A DNA stretch of 64,000 nucleotides from Ahaetulla prasina (lineage: Eukaryota > Chordata > Lepidosauria > Squamata > Colubridae): contig NC_080548.1 of the NCBI RefSeq assembly GCF_028640845.1, forward strand, positions 8,612,314-8,676,313, given 5' to 3'. The translations under genes and the position numbers were made by a program. The notes below the pieces were generated by a model. The model did not search any database. It saw nothing but the letters and a program-made list of their open reading frames with translations, and was not told the origin of the DNA. Below are positions 1 through 10,906 of this stretch, piece after piece (within the stretch, counting starts at the first letter, position 1; each line of letters opens with the position of its first letter).

Positions 1-447
1 CCTTATGGTCCAACTTTCACAGCTGTACATTGTAAGTGGGAAAACCATAGCCTTGACTATATGCACTTTCGTTGGCAGGATGATGTCTCTACTTTTTACT
101 ATGCTGTCTAGATTTGCCATAGCTTTCCTCCTCAGGAGCAAGTGTCTTTTAATTTTTTGGCCATAGTTCTAATCTGTGGTGATTTTGGAGCCCAGGAAAA
201 GAAAATCTGTTACTACCTCCATTTCTTCCCTATCTATTTGCCAGGAATTGAGAGAGCTGGATGCCACGATCTTAGTTTTCTTAATGTTGAGTTTCAAGCC
301 AATTTTTTCACTCTCCTTCACCCACATCAAGAGGCTCTTTAGCTCCTCTTCACTTTCTGCCATTAGACTGGTATCATCTGCATATTTGAGGTTGTTGATA
401 TTTTTCCTGGCAATCTTAATTCCAACTTTTGATTCATGGAAAACACT
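1..447 (-). mobile_element. Bov-B (RTE) LINE fragment, reverse transcriptase region
   Basis: Read on the minus strand this is a decayed piece of the Bov-B reverse transcriptase. The catalytic YADD is encoded at 373-384 and is followed by AESEEELKSLL, GLKLNIKKTKI and FLFLGSKI, then an MYSCESWTIR-like block at the window edge. Frameshifts and stops break it. It continues beyond the left edge. Bov-B elements are abundant in squamates. Confidence 0.85.
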
Positions 448-939
448 ACCTAATACTTCAATACCTTAACCTGTTGTATTAGGTGATTGTTTAACTGCTA
501 TGCATATAACTTAGGGCAATTAGCAAGCACCATAATCTTGGTTTTGGAGGAGAGTTTTCCCCCAAAAAAGTCTTTCCATTGTGAGCACTTTTTTAAGAGA
601 ATGCAGTAAGCTTAAGAAACTGATCAATCTTTGTGAAAACAGTATAGCATCATCAGCATGAAAGAGATTGGAGATTATTTCCCAATTTTGGATTATTCCA
701 CTTGGCAACAAAAAGATTGATAAGCAACTTAAAAAGAAGGGTGGGAATGTACCATTGTGACACATCTTTTTCAAATGGAATTTTTGTAGAGTAATGCCCA
801 TGCACGTTACATGCATCTTCATTTGAGAATTCCCATGGAGTTTATGGATGAGCGTAAATACTTGTAAGTATTCTTTGATTTCTCTCTTCATTTTCACTCT
901 ATTTTGAGCACAGAGACAAGATTGAAGGTCCACCTAAGG
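448..939. other. Intronic sequence without recognisable features
   Basis: AT-rich unique-looking sequence between the Bov-B fragment and the hAT-like element. The open frames here are short and show no domain or family signature. Confidence 0.5.
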
Positions 940-1330
940 CAGTGGTGAAATTGAACAAGTTTATTACTGGTTCATTGGCTGTGCATGTGCACATGTGCAG
1001 TGTGCACCATACACCAAATGCAAGATGTGTGAGAGCAGTGCATGTCAAAAGGAGGCATGCGGTAAGTAGAACAGCGAGCAGGGGGTGTGGATCAGCTGTG
1101 GCGCACAATCTATTTTTTTACTTTTAAAAGCATTTTTTTTACTACCTATTTGGCCGAAGGGGTTGTAGAAAAAATGCTTTTAAAAGTAAAAAAAAGGCTC
1201 TGATGATCACGTGGCTCAGCTGGGCATGTTGGGGGGGGCCAGGGATTTTTGCTACCGGTTCCCTGAACTACCCACCGCCATCGCTATCAGATAAGCCGAT
1301 CCGGTCCGAACCGGGAGCATTTCACCCCTG
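940..1330 (+). mobile_element. hAT-like non-autonomous element, group C variant (391 bp)
   Basis: Begins CAGTGGTGAAAT and ends ATTTCACCCCTG, so the ends are inverted repeats. It is flanked by 8-bp duplications ACCTAAGG (932-939) and ACCTAGGG (1331-1338), 7 of 8 identical. The ends match other group C copies (9768, 31173, 47293, 50811), but the interior differs: it carries a GT/CA-rich stretch and a T-rich hairpin. No transposase is encoded. Confidence 0.8.
1113..1195. repeat. Long hairpin inside the group C element
   Basis: Two arms (about 1113-1146 and 1161-1195) are near-perfect inverted copies around ACTTTTAAAAGCA / TGCTTTTAAAAGT with T and A runs. They are separated by a short loop containing TTTGGCCGAA. 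Confidence 0.85.
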
Positions 1331-2100
1331 ACCTAGGGTCAATAAAATGTAAAATGCTGAGTGGGGTTTGATGGAATATTTTTCAACTAAAAGTTGAAAA
1401 CTTAGAACATAATCAAGAAGAGAGGTCTCTTCCCTGAAGTCTGCCTGCTTACGTTCTCTGTTGCAATCCAGTCCAAAAACTTGTTGTACAAATATATAGC
1501 TTAGTGCTGACCAAATTAAAACTAATTAGGTGGTGATCTCTACTCCTTTTTCATAGATTGAGATTGCCTAATTTCAGTAAACTTGGAACTGAATCCAAAC
1601 CAATCATTTTATTCAGTGAAAAATGCAATGGTCTCAAATCAAGCTTGATTATGGATACCCATATAGATACAGTCATACATCTGTGGTGCTTCTGGGTTTT
1701 CCTCACCCAAAAGAAAGTTCCAGTCCTTGCCCTTCACCCACATGTTCATCACATGAACGAATCAGGTACTCTCCAGAACAGAAGATACCTCCTCATTCTT
1801 CTCAGCACAGCTACAGGGCACAACGACCTTGACATTCTGGAAATAATGTTATTTTGACTACATATCATCTTCACTCCATACAATCCCCGCCGCCATTTTC
1901 CCACAATAGACTTTGTGGCAGGCCTGAAGGCTCAAAGACAAAAAATGGCTTCCAGATCTGATAGGGGATAAATGGACAGACAATTAATGTATCCTGAAAC
2001 TGCAATAAAATATTCAAAGTTAAACCTAGAATTTCTCTAGAGCAAATGTGACTGAATTACATTTGAACCATTTAGAGATTTCTGAAGAAAACTATATATT
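1331..2100. other. Intronic sequence without recognisable features
   Basis: No exon, RNA gene or named repeat could be supported here. A 99-codon open frame at 1558-1857 has no recognisable domain and is probably a chance frame. Confidence 0.5.
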
Positions 2101-2112
2101 AACACTAACTCC

Positions 2113-2511
2113 TTGGACCATAAGAAAGGCTGAGTGCCAAAGAATTGAGGCCTTTGAACTCTGGTGCTGGAGAAGACTCCTGTGAGTCCCTTGAACTGCA
2201 AGGCGATCAAACCGGTCAGTCCTAGAGGAGATCAACCCTGACTGCTCTTTAGAAGCCAGATCTTGAAGATAAAACTCTAATACTTTGGCCACTTAATGAG
2301 AAGGAAGGACTCACTGGAGAAGAGCCTAATGCTGGGAAAGATTGAGGGCAAAAGAAGGGGACGGCAGAGAACAAGGTGGCTGGATGGAGTCACTGAAGCA
2401 GTTGGCGTGAGCTTCAGTGGACTCCAGAGGATGGTAGAGAACAGGAAGGCCTGGAGGAACGTTGTCCATGGGATCGTGATGGGTCGGACACAACTTCGCA
2501 ACTAACAACAA
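2113..2511 (+). mobile_element. 5'-truncated Bov-B LINE insertion with 12-bp target-site duplication
   Basis: Encodes the C-terminal tail of the Bov-B protein: an ELWCWRRLL-like block, then LMRRKDSLEKSLMLGK, RGRQRTRWLDG and AWRNVVHG, followed by the typical GACACAACTTCGCAACTAA 3' end. The direct repeat AACACTAACTCC flanks it at 2101-2112 and 2512-2523, identical over 12 bp. This is the hallmark of target-primed reverse transcription. The reading frame is disrupted upstream. Confidence 0.93.
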
Positions 2512-2523
2512 AACACTAACTCC

Positions 2524-4290
2524 AGGATCTTTTCCCCCAACTTTCCAGCCTGCATTAAATCTTGGCCCTGCTATTCACTGATCCAAGTCAGGTTAGGATC
2601 AGCCTGTTTTGCTGATGAGCTCAGACAATCTCAGTCAGTGGTTGCCACTACTCAGAACTTCCTTCATTGTTCTTTATTTAAAGTGATATAAAAAAAGGGA
2701 AGCAATGGAAGAAAATGAGATATTTGAAAAAAAATGTATTTAGAAACATCTGACTTAAAAAATAATAATGATTTTTTAGGTTTATGGCCCCTAACTGGAA
2801 ATTATTGTCAACCAAATTCTCTAACATTAATAGAAGGATTAATCGGTACAGGAAGTATGTAATTTAAGAGATAATCTTTCAGTTAATTAACCACGCAACT
2901 GTTCAATAAAAAAAAACTTACAATAATAAAATGTCTGTCATCAGCTAAAATGTACTCCCAAGGAGACCCAATCTCACCATGGCAGTAGTGTATGAGGTGC
3001 TGATTCTCCTAATTCAAACAGCACTCATTCACAGATTTGAGAAGGATATATATATATATTAACAAATGATGTGTGTTTCTGGCACTATCTCAGTTCTGCC
3101 ATCAGATTGCAGCAACTGCCACTGCCAATAGACAGTCGGTGAATAATGCATAAGAGATGCTACTTCACTCCTAATCTTACTGTAAAAAATGCTAGTGAAT
3201 ATCTTCCCTATGATGTTAGTGGTGTTAATCTGAACAGGAACCACAAGAGCAAACAAATAAGAGAAGTTTTTGTTCCCACCTTGGAGCAAACAGTTATCAC
3301 TCCTTCTGCTATAGAATGCAGGGTCTGCAATGCCATCAGATAGTGAGTAAAAAAGGAGATCACAGAGAAAGAACCTATCAGCATTCTGGGAGAAACAATG
3401 CGATTTGAAGTAGTACATTTTTAGAGATTTTGTTTAAAAATAAACATTTAGAGAGAAAAGTGAAGGTGGTTGACAGCCAGAAAAATGGGTGGATGGGTAG
3501 TCATAAGCAAAGGGCCACGAAAATACTAGAAAACGGAACTGGGCCTTATGGAAGATGGCTAGATGGAGCTAGGACAGAATTGCTAGTTAGAAGGCAAAGA
3601 TAAACTGCAGCATTTTGTTGCAGGCTTTCTGCGTTTTTATGATTCTTATTATAAATCTTTCAAAGCATTCAGAGAAAAATATAACTGACAAAGCAGAGGG
3701 GATGCCAAAATATACAGACTCCAGGAGTATCACCTTTTAACCATTCACCTTTACAATAATATAGAGGTAGGTAAAGCAGGGCTTGGTGATGAAAGCTTTT
3801 ACGCAGCATATACACATAACGCTGTACACAATAAATTCAACCTGCAGTATGAAATGATAAAAGCCAATGTATATTTACAGCAGACTGTTCCTGGCACTAC
3901 AACTGAGTTCCAAGTGATTTAAGCAAGCCAGCCATATCATGAGAGGCAAAAACAAAGAAACAAGAAAACCCTGGGTGGGGTATAGTTTATATCCATTCCT
4001 CACTGTAATTCAGTATCATTATGGAGTCACTATCTATTTGGAAATAAATAAAATAAAAATGACAAGAGTATTTTCCCTCCCTGCTTCTCTTCCTCTCTCT
4101 CTTCTCTGTACAGATCCAAGTATATGCGCATCTCTGATCATCTTAGGTGTAAGCAGAGAGAAAAACAGTTTGGTACACTGATCTTTTTTTTTTAATAAAG
4201 CAAATCCTTTTTATTTTAAAAACTTTTATAATAGTCTGTTTTGTGTTTAATTGCTTTGAAATCATCAGTCAATGCTGACTGAAAGGTAGC
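2524..4290. other. Intronic sequence without recognisable features
   Basis: AT-rich sequence with short A runs and a short TA tract near 3050. The frames at 3059-3418 (minus) and 3146-3343 (plus) overlap each other and show no family signature. Confidence 0.5.
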
Positions 4291-4299
4291 TCTCTCTAA

Positions 4300-4900
4300 A
4301 AACAATTCCTCTTGGAGCAAGAAGAAAAAATGAATGGTGGGAGAATACTTCCTGACAGCAAAAACGTTGTGGCCCATTGGCAGCCAGCAGAGCTGGCAGC
4401 AGAGTCAGACAGTGAGGAGGTTGGGGAGGAACTTGGACCAGTCCTGGGGGCTGGGGAACACTTGGACGAGGGTTGTGCTTCAGAGGCAGAGAGGGAGTTA
4501 GACAGCAGTGAGGCAGAGGAATAGCTGGAGCCCATTCCCAGTGTGCATGTGCAGAGCTGCCAGAAGACAAGAACAACTCAGAAAGCACGGTCGACTCTGG
4601 AGTAAAGCCATACCTTGGAGGTGATTGGCCCCTCCCATAGGAAATAAAAGAGGAGTGAACAGGGAGTGGGCTTTTGCAGAAAACAATTCGTTTGTTCCGT
4701 GACTCTATACTGCGGTTGGAAATAAGTTACATGGCAGCTTGCCAAATGAGATAAGGCGTGTTGAGAAATATTCCTTTGAAAAACTGTTTGGATAAACCTT
4801 GCTGACTGTGAACGAACATAATTCACAGTTGTGTAAATAAAAGAGGTTTTGCCAGGACCAATTCCTGCCTCCTGCTTGTTAAGGGAGCCTAGGTCAGAAC
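4300..4900 (+). repeat. Promoter-bearing repeat, possibly an LTR or part of a larger transposon
   Basis: Contains an acidic coding-like stretch (PAELAAESDSEE), then an inverted CCAAT box (GATTGG near 4623), a TATA-like AAATAAAAG near 4640, and a downstream AATAAAAG near 4838. A related layout appears on the minus strand inside 8030-8370 (PPELALLPESDLDSEGEG, then ATATAAAG). I cannot name the family. The LTR reading is an inference from the motif order, and clear TG...CA ends or a duplication were not found. Confidence 0.4.
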
Positions 4901-5055
4901 AAAAATATTTTTTGTATGTGTTGAATGAAATCTGTCTCACCGAGAGCTGTCATTCTGGATTTCTGAAATAGGATTTATTTAAGACTTAATAGAAAGAATA
5001 TTCATTTACTCTCACACTACTTCTTCTTAATCATGTCTTCTTAATACATTAGAAA

Positions 5056-5258
5056 TGGTAGTCCCGAAGGTGCTTTTTCAAGAGGCAACTGGACTTTCTT
5101 GGATTTTTTTTGAAGGCATTTCAGTTCTCATCCAAAAAGCTTCTTCAGCTCTGTCTTTTGTCAGGTCTGAAGAAGCTTCTTGGATGGGAAGTAAAATGTC
5201 TTCAAAGAAAAACCAGAAAGTTCAGTTGCCTCTTGAAAAAGCACCTTTGGGACAACCA
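5056..5258. mobile_element. Foldback element (Penelope-like terminal repeat suspected)
   Basis: Two arms of roughly 95 bp are inverted copies: TGGTAGTCCCGAAGGTGC at the left and GCACCTTTGGGACAACCA at the right. The inner part of the right arm reads TCTGAAGAAGCTTCTTGGA, then a GGGAAGTAAAATGTCTTC-like block. This pattern (CTGAAGA, hairpin, then GAAA-like) resembles terminal repeats of Penelope-like elements, some of which carry hammerhead ribozyme cores. This copy has substitutions in the GAAA part. The family assignment is from memory. Confidence 0.55.
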
Positions 5259-6103
5259 TGACCTGGATGACTGAGAATCTTCCTAGACAATCAGAAATGG
5301 TAAACATTGAAACAAACTTCGGCATTGTATCAATGGATTAATTCTACTGTATTGAATGTAGAATCTGCTTTCATTATTCCTTTCAAGGAAGAAATGGAGG
5401 ACATATTCTCATGTATGATGGTGATATTCTTGCATTCATTTAATTATGAGGTACTCAAGATATGAGTATAAATAAATGTTTTTTTAATCCAGTCTTTTCC
5501 TGCCTTGCTGGCTCCCTGTGGTTCAGTAACAGCAGTGTGCAAAATGTTCTGAATCCAAGATGGTTTATTAAAAAGATAGCTACACTGAGTGTAAAACAAT
5601 CATTTTGGATCCAATACCATCCACTTCAATTATTTCAGTTCGTTTGGAGCATAAAGCACTTCAACATAACCAAAACAGTCTATTTCAAATGCAAAACAGC
5701 TGTTTTCTCTTGAAAAAAACTACTTTAGGCTTGAAATGAGATATTTTGCATTTACGGTGGTTCAGATTTGATTTACTTTACATACTCTTATTCAAGAGGA
5801 TCTTGAGGGACTTTCTTCAAGGTGGCAATAGATTAGGAACAAAGGACAATCTATGAGGTTGGAGGGTGAGGAACAAATATATTGGAGAAAGTCAAGTCAT
5901 CATTAGTAATGCTACCACTGTTAATGTTAAAGCAAGCTCAAAAACAGTACCAGGAGAAACTTGCAATCTTTACAACTTTACAACATCCTGAGGGGGACGG
6001 ACGGAGGGGGACAGAAAGGGATGACCCTCCCAGTATAATAAACGGCAGATTTTGGTTCAGTATTTTTCCAAATACTGAATTCCCTAATTGTTTTTGGTCA
6101 AAA
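5259..6103. other. Intronic sequence without recognisable features
   Basis: No supported gene. The open frame that begins at 5882 only becomes LINE-like after about 6104; its first part is not recognisable. Confidence 0.5.
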
Positions 6104-6572
6104 AATGGCTTAGGACCCGGGTACTTACGGGACCGCCTGCTGTTACCCTTTGCCTCCCACCGACCCGTACACTCTCACAGAGAGGGTCTCCTCAGGGTGC
6201 CGTCCGCCAAACAGTGTCGGCTGGTGGCCCCCAGGAGTAGGGCCTTCTCTGTGGGGGCAGCGATGCTCTGGAATGAACTTCCCCCTGGCCTACGTCAAGT
6301 GCCTGATCTTCGGACCTTCCGTCGTGAGCTTAAAACACACCTATTTATTCAAGCAGGACTGGCATAATAGTGTAGAATTTTAAATTTGGGGTTTATTAAT
6401 ATTGTAAAATTTTAAAATCTAAATTTTAATCTATCAGCCTTTATAATTTGCTATGTTTTAAATGTTGTTTTAATTGTATATATTTTGTTTTATTGTTGGC
6501 TGTACACTGCCCTGAGTCCTTCGGGAGAAGGGCGGTATAAAAATGTAATAAATAAATAAATAAATAAAAAAT
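6104..6572 (+). mobile_element. L2/CR1-like LINE, 5'-truncated 3' end
   Basis: Encodes the LINE C-terminus: LGPGYLRDRLLLPFASHRPV, then LVAPRSRAFSVGAAMLWNEL, LPDLRTFRRELKTHLF-like residues and a stop. An AT-rich 3' untranslated region follows, then the typical CCCTGAGTCCTTCGGGAGAA GGGCGGTATAAAAAT hairpin and an (AAAT)n tail. A longer copy of the same family lies at 43706-44400 on the other strand. Confidence 0.88.
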
Positions 6573-7408
6573 AACTCTTTCTAGGTGGTGGTTGTTTTGC
6601 TCCCCCCACCCCCTGAAATGGTATTACTCCATAAGTCTTTGACTGTTTTATGTCTGGCCCTGCTGTACCATTTCTTTCTTCCAAAAACACTCTCCCGCAA
6701 TTTTTTTTCTCCCCCTTTCTGGCCAATAACTGGTATAAATTTTGATAAATGGTATACGGTTATCCATCTCCAAGCTGGGAGTTTAATGATGAATTGAATG
6801 CATTTCAAAAGCAGAAAAAAGAGGAGTATGATGAAATATATTTCTATAATTGATGACCTAGAAAAGAAATATCCTCCTATACTTTCAATTGCTTTAGAAA
6901 AAAATAACAATAAGGAAAAGGCAGTGGAAAAATTGTCACTAGAAACAAGGCACAGAGGATAAAAAATATTTAAAAAAAAACACTAGGAGGATATTATTCT
7001 TCCCAAACTACTTTTCTTACACCATTAGCTTCTTATATGTCCAAATATATTCCGGATACAGAACAACATTGTAATATTTATGTTTCAGGCATACAAAAAG
7101 AACTAATACCCAAACATTCTCTTGACAATGTTCTCTAGCAAATTTTTGATCTGCTCTATTTATAAGTCAAGTCCTTGAATGTTTATTATGCTGGCTTTCA
7201 AGAAATGTGACATGAACTAAGGAAGATTTTAACATGGAATTCCTGCAGTCAGCCTTCGGTATCAGCCCAGAGTCACTTTGGATAGTGAGATGGACGGCAG
7301 ATAAATTTAACAAAAAAATTACATATAAATCAATCTTCCTTACTGCACACATCAACAAACTTCTATCAACCAGTAAAATCAAACTTTCTCAGCAATAATG
7401 GCTTATAT
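6573..7408. other. Intronic sequence without recognisable features
   Basis: AT-rich. The overlapping frames on both strands (6490-6910) are low-complexity and unsupported. Confidence 0.5.
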
Positions 7409-8403
7409 CAGTGATGGCAAACATTTTAGACCCTGAGTGCCCAAACTGCATGCGGGTGCATGTCCAAACTGAAAGGCGCGTGCGCAAATGCTCACATGTG
7501 CATGGACATGCATGAATATGCGCACAGACATAAACAGACATGCGTGACCATGCATATGCACGGACATGCACACACGCAAGAACGTGCACATATGCAACAT
7601 GTGCGAATGTGCACATGTGCAGACATGTACACATTTGCAGCAGAGACCCGAAGACTAGCTGGCCTATGGGAGGTGGGGCATCCAAACACTGGCAGCGTGG
7701 CAAGAGGTAAGATCTTTTTCTCTCTCGAGCTTCTGTTTGTCTTTAGAAACAAGCAGGGAAACAGAAGCTCACAAAAGAAACGCCATGGAGATCTGACCTG
7801 GGGCAACAGCGAATGTGCCAGCAGAAAGGTGTTCTGTCCTCCCTCACCTCCGTCCGAGTGATGGCTTAATTAGCCAGCACTATCAGCTCTGGCAGCAGAA
7901 TAGCCAGCATCTGCTAAGAGCCTCCGTTATCTTCCACAACGCTGGTGTGTCACCCAGGAACAAACATCAGCTCAATCAGTGCATTTGCCTGTTACAAAGA
8001 GACACAGCAGCTCTCGCTGCCCTTTATATCCTGTGGGGTGTGGCTCCATGACTCAGCACTTCCTACGCCTGCCCCATCTTTGCTTCTGTTGTTCCCTCTT
8101 CTCCTGCCTATGAAACCTAGGGTTCAACCAAGCCTGATTGCCGTCAGCTGGGTCTGCAGGCGTGGCCTGGGGGAGGGGGAAAGAGTCAGGGGGCAGAGGC
8201 CTCGTTATCTCTTCCACCTGGCCTGTTTCTGGCTCCTGGTGCTGATCCAGGGAAGCCGATGCTCCCGAGGTAAGTCCTGATGGCCCTTCCCCCTCACTGT
8301 CCAAGTCACTTTCTGGCAGCAGGGCCAGCTCGGGGGGCGCAGGCACAACAAGAGGGCTCTGAGTGCCACCTCCGGCACACGTGCCATAGGTTCGCCATCA
8401 CGG
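7409..8403. mobile_element. hAT-like element E (about 995 bp) with composite interior
   Basis: Starts CAGTGATGGCAAAC and ends GTTCGCCATCACGG, imperfect inverted termini typical of a common reptile hAT family. Flanking 8-mers match poorly (GCTTATAT and ATCTATAG), so it is old or the boundaries are slightly off. The interior contains an alternating purine-pyrimidine tract (7440-7640). On the minus strand it has a module with acidic coding-like residues and a TATA-like box related to 4300-4900. No transposase frame is visible. Confidence 0.65.
7440..7640. repeat. Alternating purine-pyrimidine tract rich in GCACATG/ACATGTGC
   Basis: Irregular repetition of short words such as ACATGCAC, GTGCACATGTGC and GACATGCA. 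The two long overlapping open frames here (His/Met/Cys-rich on both strands) are by-products of the repeat and not genes. Confidence 0.75.
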
Positions 8404-8839
8404 ATCTATAGGCTTCTGTAGACTTCAGGGGACCCAGAGCAGAACAACTCCAGGAAACAAACTGCTCTCATGCCCTATTTGAAATTTCATGCCATCAAAA
8501 TCAAACCATGTTTCTCTCTTATTTCAGGACCACAATTTTGTGGTCCTGAAAAAATGCAAAGTGGGTAGACTTGTTCAAAACATATGTGAATCTTCTGACA
8601 TTTTCTGATAAATCTATGTTAGTTACATGGATGAGCAATTTGTTTAGGATAAAATCATAAAAACCATGCACTGAATTTAAGCGGCAAGCCAGGAACTGAA
8701 AAAGTAAATGGGATTAAGCTGCATATTTAATTTTATTTCAATTTAAATAATGTTAATTAATATTACTTTCCATGCATTTCAAATCCCCTATCATAGAAAA
8801 AAGTGTTAAATTAACTGGAATTTTTGAAGATGTTCCATC
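8404..8839. other. Intronic sequence without recognisable features
   Basis: Contains a short inverted repeat around 8528-8548 (AGGACCACAA / TTGTGGTCCT). Otherwise unremarkable. Confidence 0.5.
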
Positions 8840-9360
8840 TACTATATTTTTTGGAGTATAAGATGCACCTTCTCCCCCCAAAAGGGGGTGAAAATTTGGG
8901 TGCGTCTTATACACTGAATATAGCCCGCCCACCCACTGGCCTCCAGCCTTTGGGCTCTGCATCCCAGCAATTTACCTCCTTGCAGCAAGCAGCAAGAAGA
9001 AACAGCCCATTTCAGTTTCAGCACAGTCTAATTAGCACAAGTTGATAGTCCTTGGATCGGCCTCCAGACTCTCAGCTGTTTCAGGCTGCAGGTATTGCCA
9101 TGGCCTATTGCTGAGTGGGCTTCTGCTTCAAGGAGGTAAATTGATGGGAGATTTGTTTTTTGTTTTTTGGGGTTTTTTTTTTTGTGCTAATCAAGGTATG
9201 CTGAAAACAAAAATGGAAGTAAAGCAGGCTGTTTGCTGTTTGCTGCAATAAGGCCAAATTGCTGGGAGGCAGAGGCAGATTTCTTTTTCTTGTTTTCCTC
9301 ACCAAAAAAGGTAGGTGTGTCTTATAGTGCAGAGCGTCTTATAATCCAAAAAATACGGTA
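8840..9360. mobile_element. Non-autonomous DNA element with TA-type inverted ends (521 bp)
   Basis: Left end TACTATATTTTTTGGAGTAT and right end ATAATCCAAAAAATACGGTA are inverted copies. Inside them GATGCACC pairs with a GTGTGTCTTATAG/GCGTCTTAT block. Both ends carry TA, fitting a TA-target transposon. The family name is not certain. No transposase frame. Confidence 0.7.
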
Positions 9361-9759
9361 AGTCTGTTCATTGACCATAATGAAGGACTGATTGTTCAAT
9401 TTTCTGGTTGCTTGCTAGATGCAATCTTGAATATATATAAGAATGTTCAATCTTTTTTCCCTGAACAACTATTTTACTCCCTACCTATTCGTTAAAAAAC
9501 TTGTAGTGATATTTTTCAGGAGAAATAATGTTGACATTTTTGATTAAGAGGAAACAAGCAGAACAGGGAAAGCCTCCATGTTACTCTGATAAAATTTTAA
9601 TATTTAATTATCCATTTATATTCATGAAACGGGAGCTAATATCCCCAAATTCTCTATACTCCTTGTCCCTCCATTTGAAAATCAATATCCTTCACTTAAT
9701 AGGAAGGCAAACTGTTTTGCTTATAGTTTGCATTTTAAATACAGTCGAAATCTAGGAAC
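9361..9759. other. Intronic sequence without recognisable features
   Basis: No repeat signature or exon could be supported. Confidence 0.5.
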
Positions 9760-9767
9760 TTCCAGAC

Positions 9768-10010
9768 CAGTGATGAAATCCAATTTGTTTTACTACCAGT
9801 TCTGTGGGCGTGGCTTGGTGGGCGTGGTGTGGTGTGGCTTGGAAGGATACTGCAAAATCTCCATTCCCACCCCACTCTGGGGCCAGCCAGAGGTGGTATT
9901 TGCTGGTTCTCTGAACTACTCAAAACTTCTGCTACTGGTTTTCCGAACTGCTCAAAATTTCTGCTACCGGTTCTCCAGAACCTGTCAGAACCTGCTGGAT
10001 TTCACCCCTG
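9768..10010 (+). mobile_element. hAT-like group C element (243 bp)
   Basis: Begins CAGTGATGAAATCC and ends GGATTTCACCCCTG. Flanked by TTCCAGAC (9760-9767) and TTCCAGAT (10011-10018), 7 of 8 identical. Contains one copy of the roughly 40-bp module starting GGATACTGCAAAATCTCC, making this the shortest group C member in the window. Confidence 0.88.
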
Positions 10011-10018
10011 TTCCAGAT

Positions 10019-10906
10019 CAAGAGTGGGCCTTGGGCTCCATTTTCCCCAGAAATGTGGTGCTGTTCCTTCCTTTAATAGTCTGTTTCCTTACTAAAGGAA
10101 TGGGTCAGAAAATCACAATAAAATTTATTGTAAAACCAACATGCTCAAGGCACAATTTATTTTACAGGTTGTCGTGCAAAACCAACCATATTCGTACAAA
10201 AAAACACCATGTTGGTCAGACAACAAGAAAATAGAATGAATCTACAAGAGAATCTGACAGATTTGGGGAGTTATTAGTTGTAACTGGGCATCTTTATCCT
10301 TACAATAAAGGCAATATAATAAAACATGGCCTAATATTTCAATAACTCCTTCAAAGCAGAACCAATTCTCTTTGAATAGAATTTCCCCCAAAGAAAACTG
10401 TTGGAAAAGCAACAATCTTGACAAAGAGTTCTTCTGAATTTGGAAGTCATTTTTTTTTTGTTTAAATATCTTGCTAGCTTGAAGAAAGGGAACCAACTGT
10501 CCAGGAACACCTTTTTAGTTATGGCAGAAACGAACTAAATAGCTTCCCACATCCATCCAGTTTTGGAATTCTTACTTAATCCAGCTCAATTGTTGTCATA
10601 TATTCAAGCACACTTCTCCAGAAAAACTGCTAATATTATTGTTTCTAGCTTCTCAACACTTCTCAATACTTTTAAACACAATCTGTGTTTAAAATGTTTG
10701 CCTCCTTTGAAGAACAGAAATTAATTTCTGTTAATTTTGAATGTTTTTTACTTTATGTTAAGTTAAGGTATTGTTCCGCTTCCCTAAATCACTGGAGATT
10801 GCTCCAATTTGGGCCACACAACACAACAAAATTGCTTAGATTGTATTTGCCACTTTTCCTTGAGGAAAGAAAGAAAAAAAGAAAGGTAGGAAGGAAGGAA
10901 GGAAGA
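10019..10906. other. Intronic sequence ending in a purine-rich tract
   Basis: Unremarkable until 10868-10906, where A/G-only sequence (GAAA and GGAA words) leads directly into the tandem duplication. Confidence 0.5.

Noticed and set aside
4312..4524. Acidic 70-codon frame as a small gene
   Set aside because: It lies in a repeat module that has a relative inside another transposon; no independent evidence of a host gene.
7389..7861. Overlapping frames over 100 codons on both strands
   Set aside because: They arise from the GCACATG-type repeat tract; residues are dominated by His, Met, Cys and Ala in all frames.
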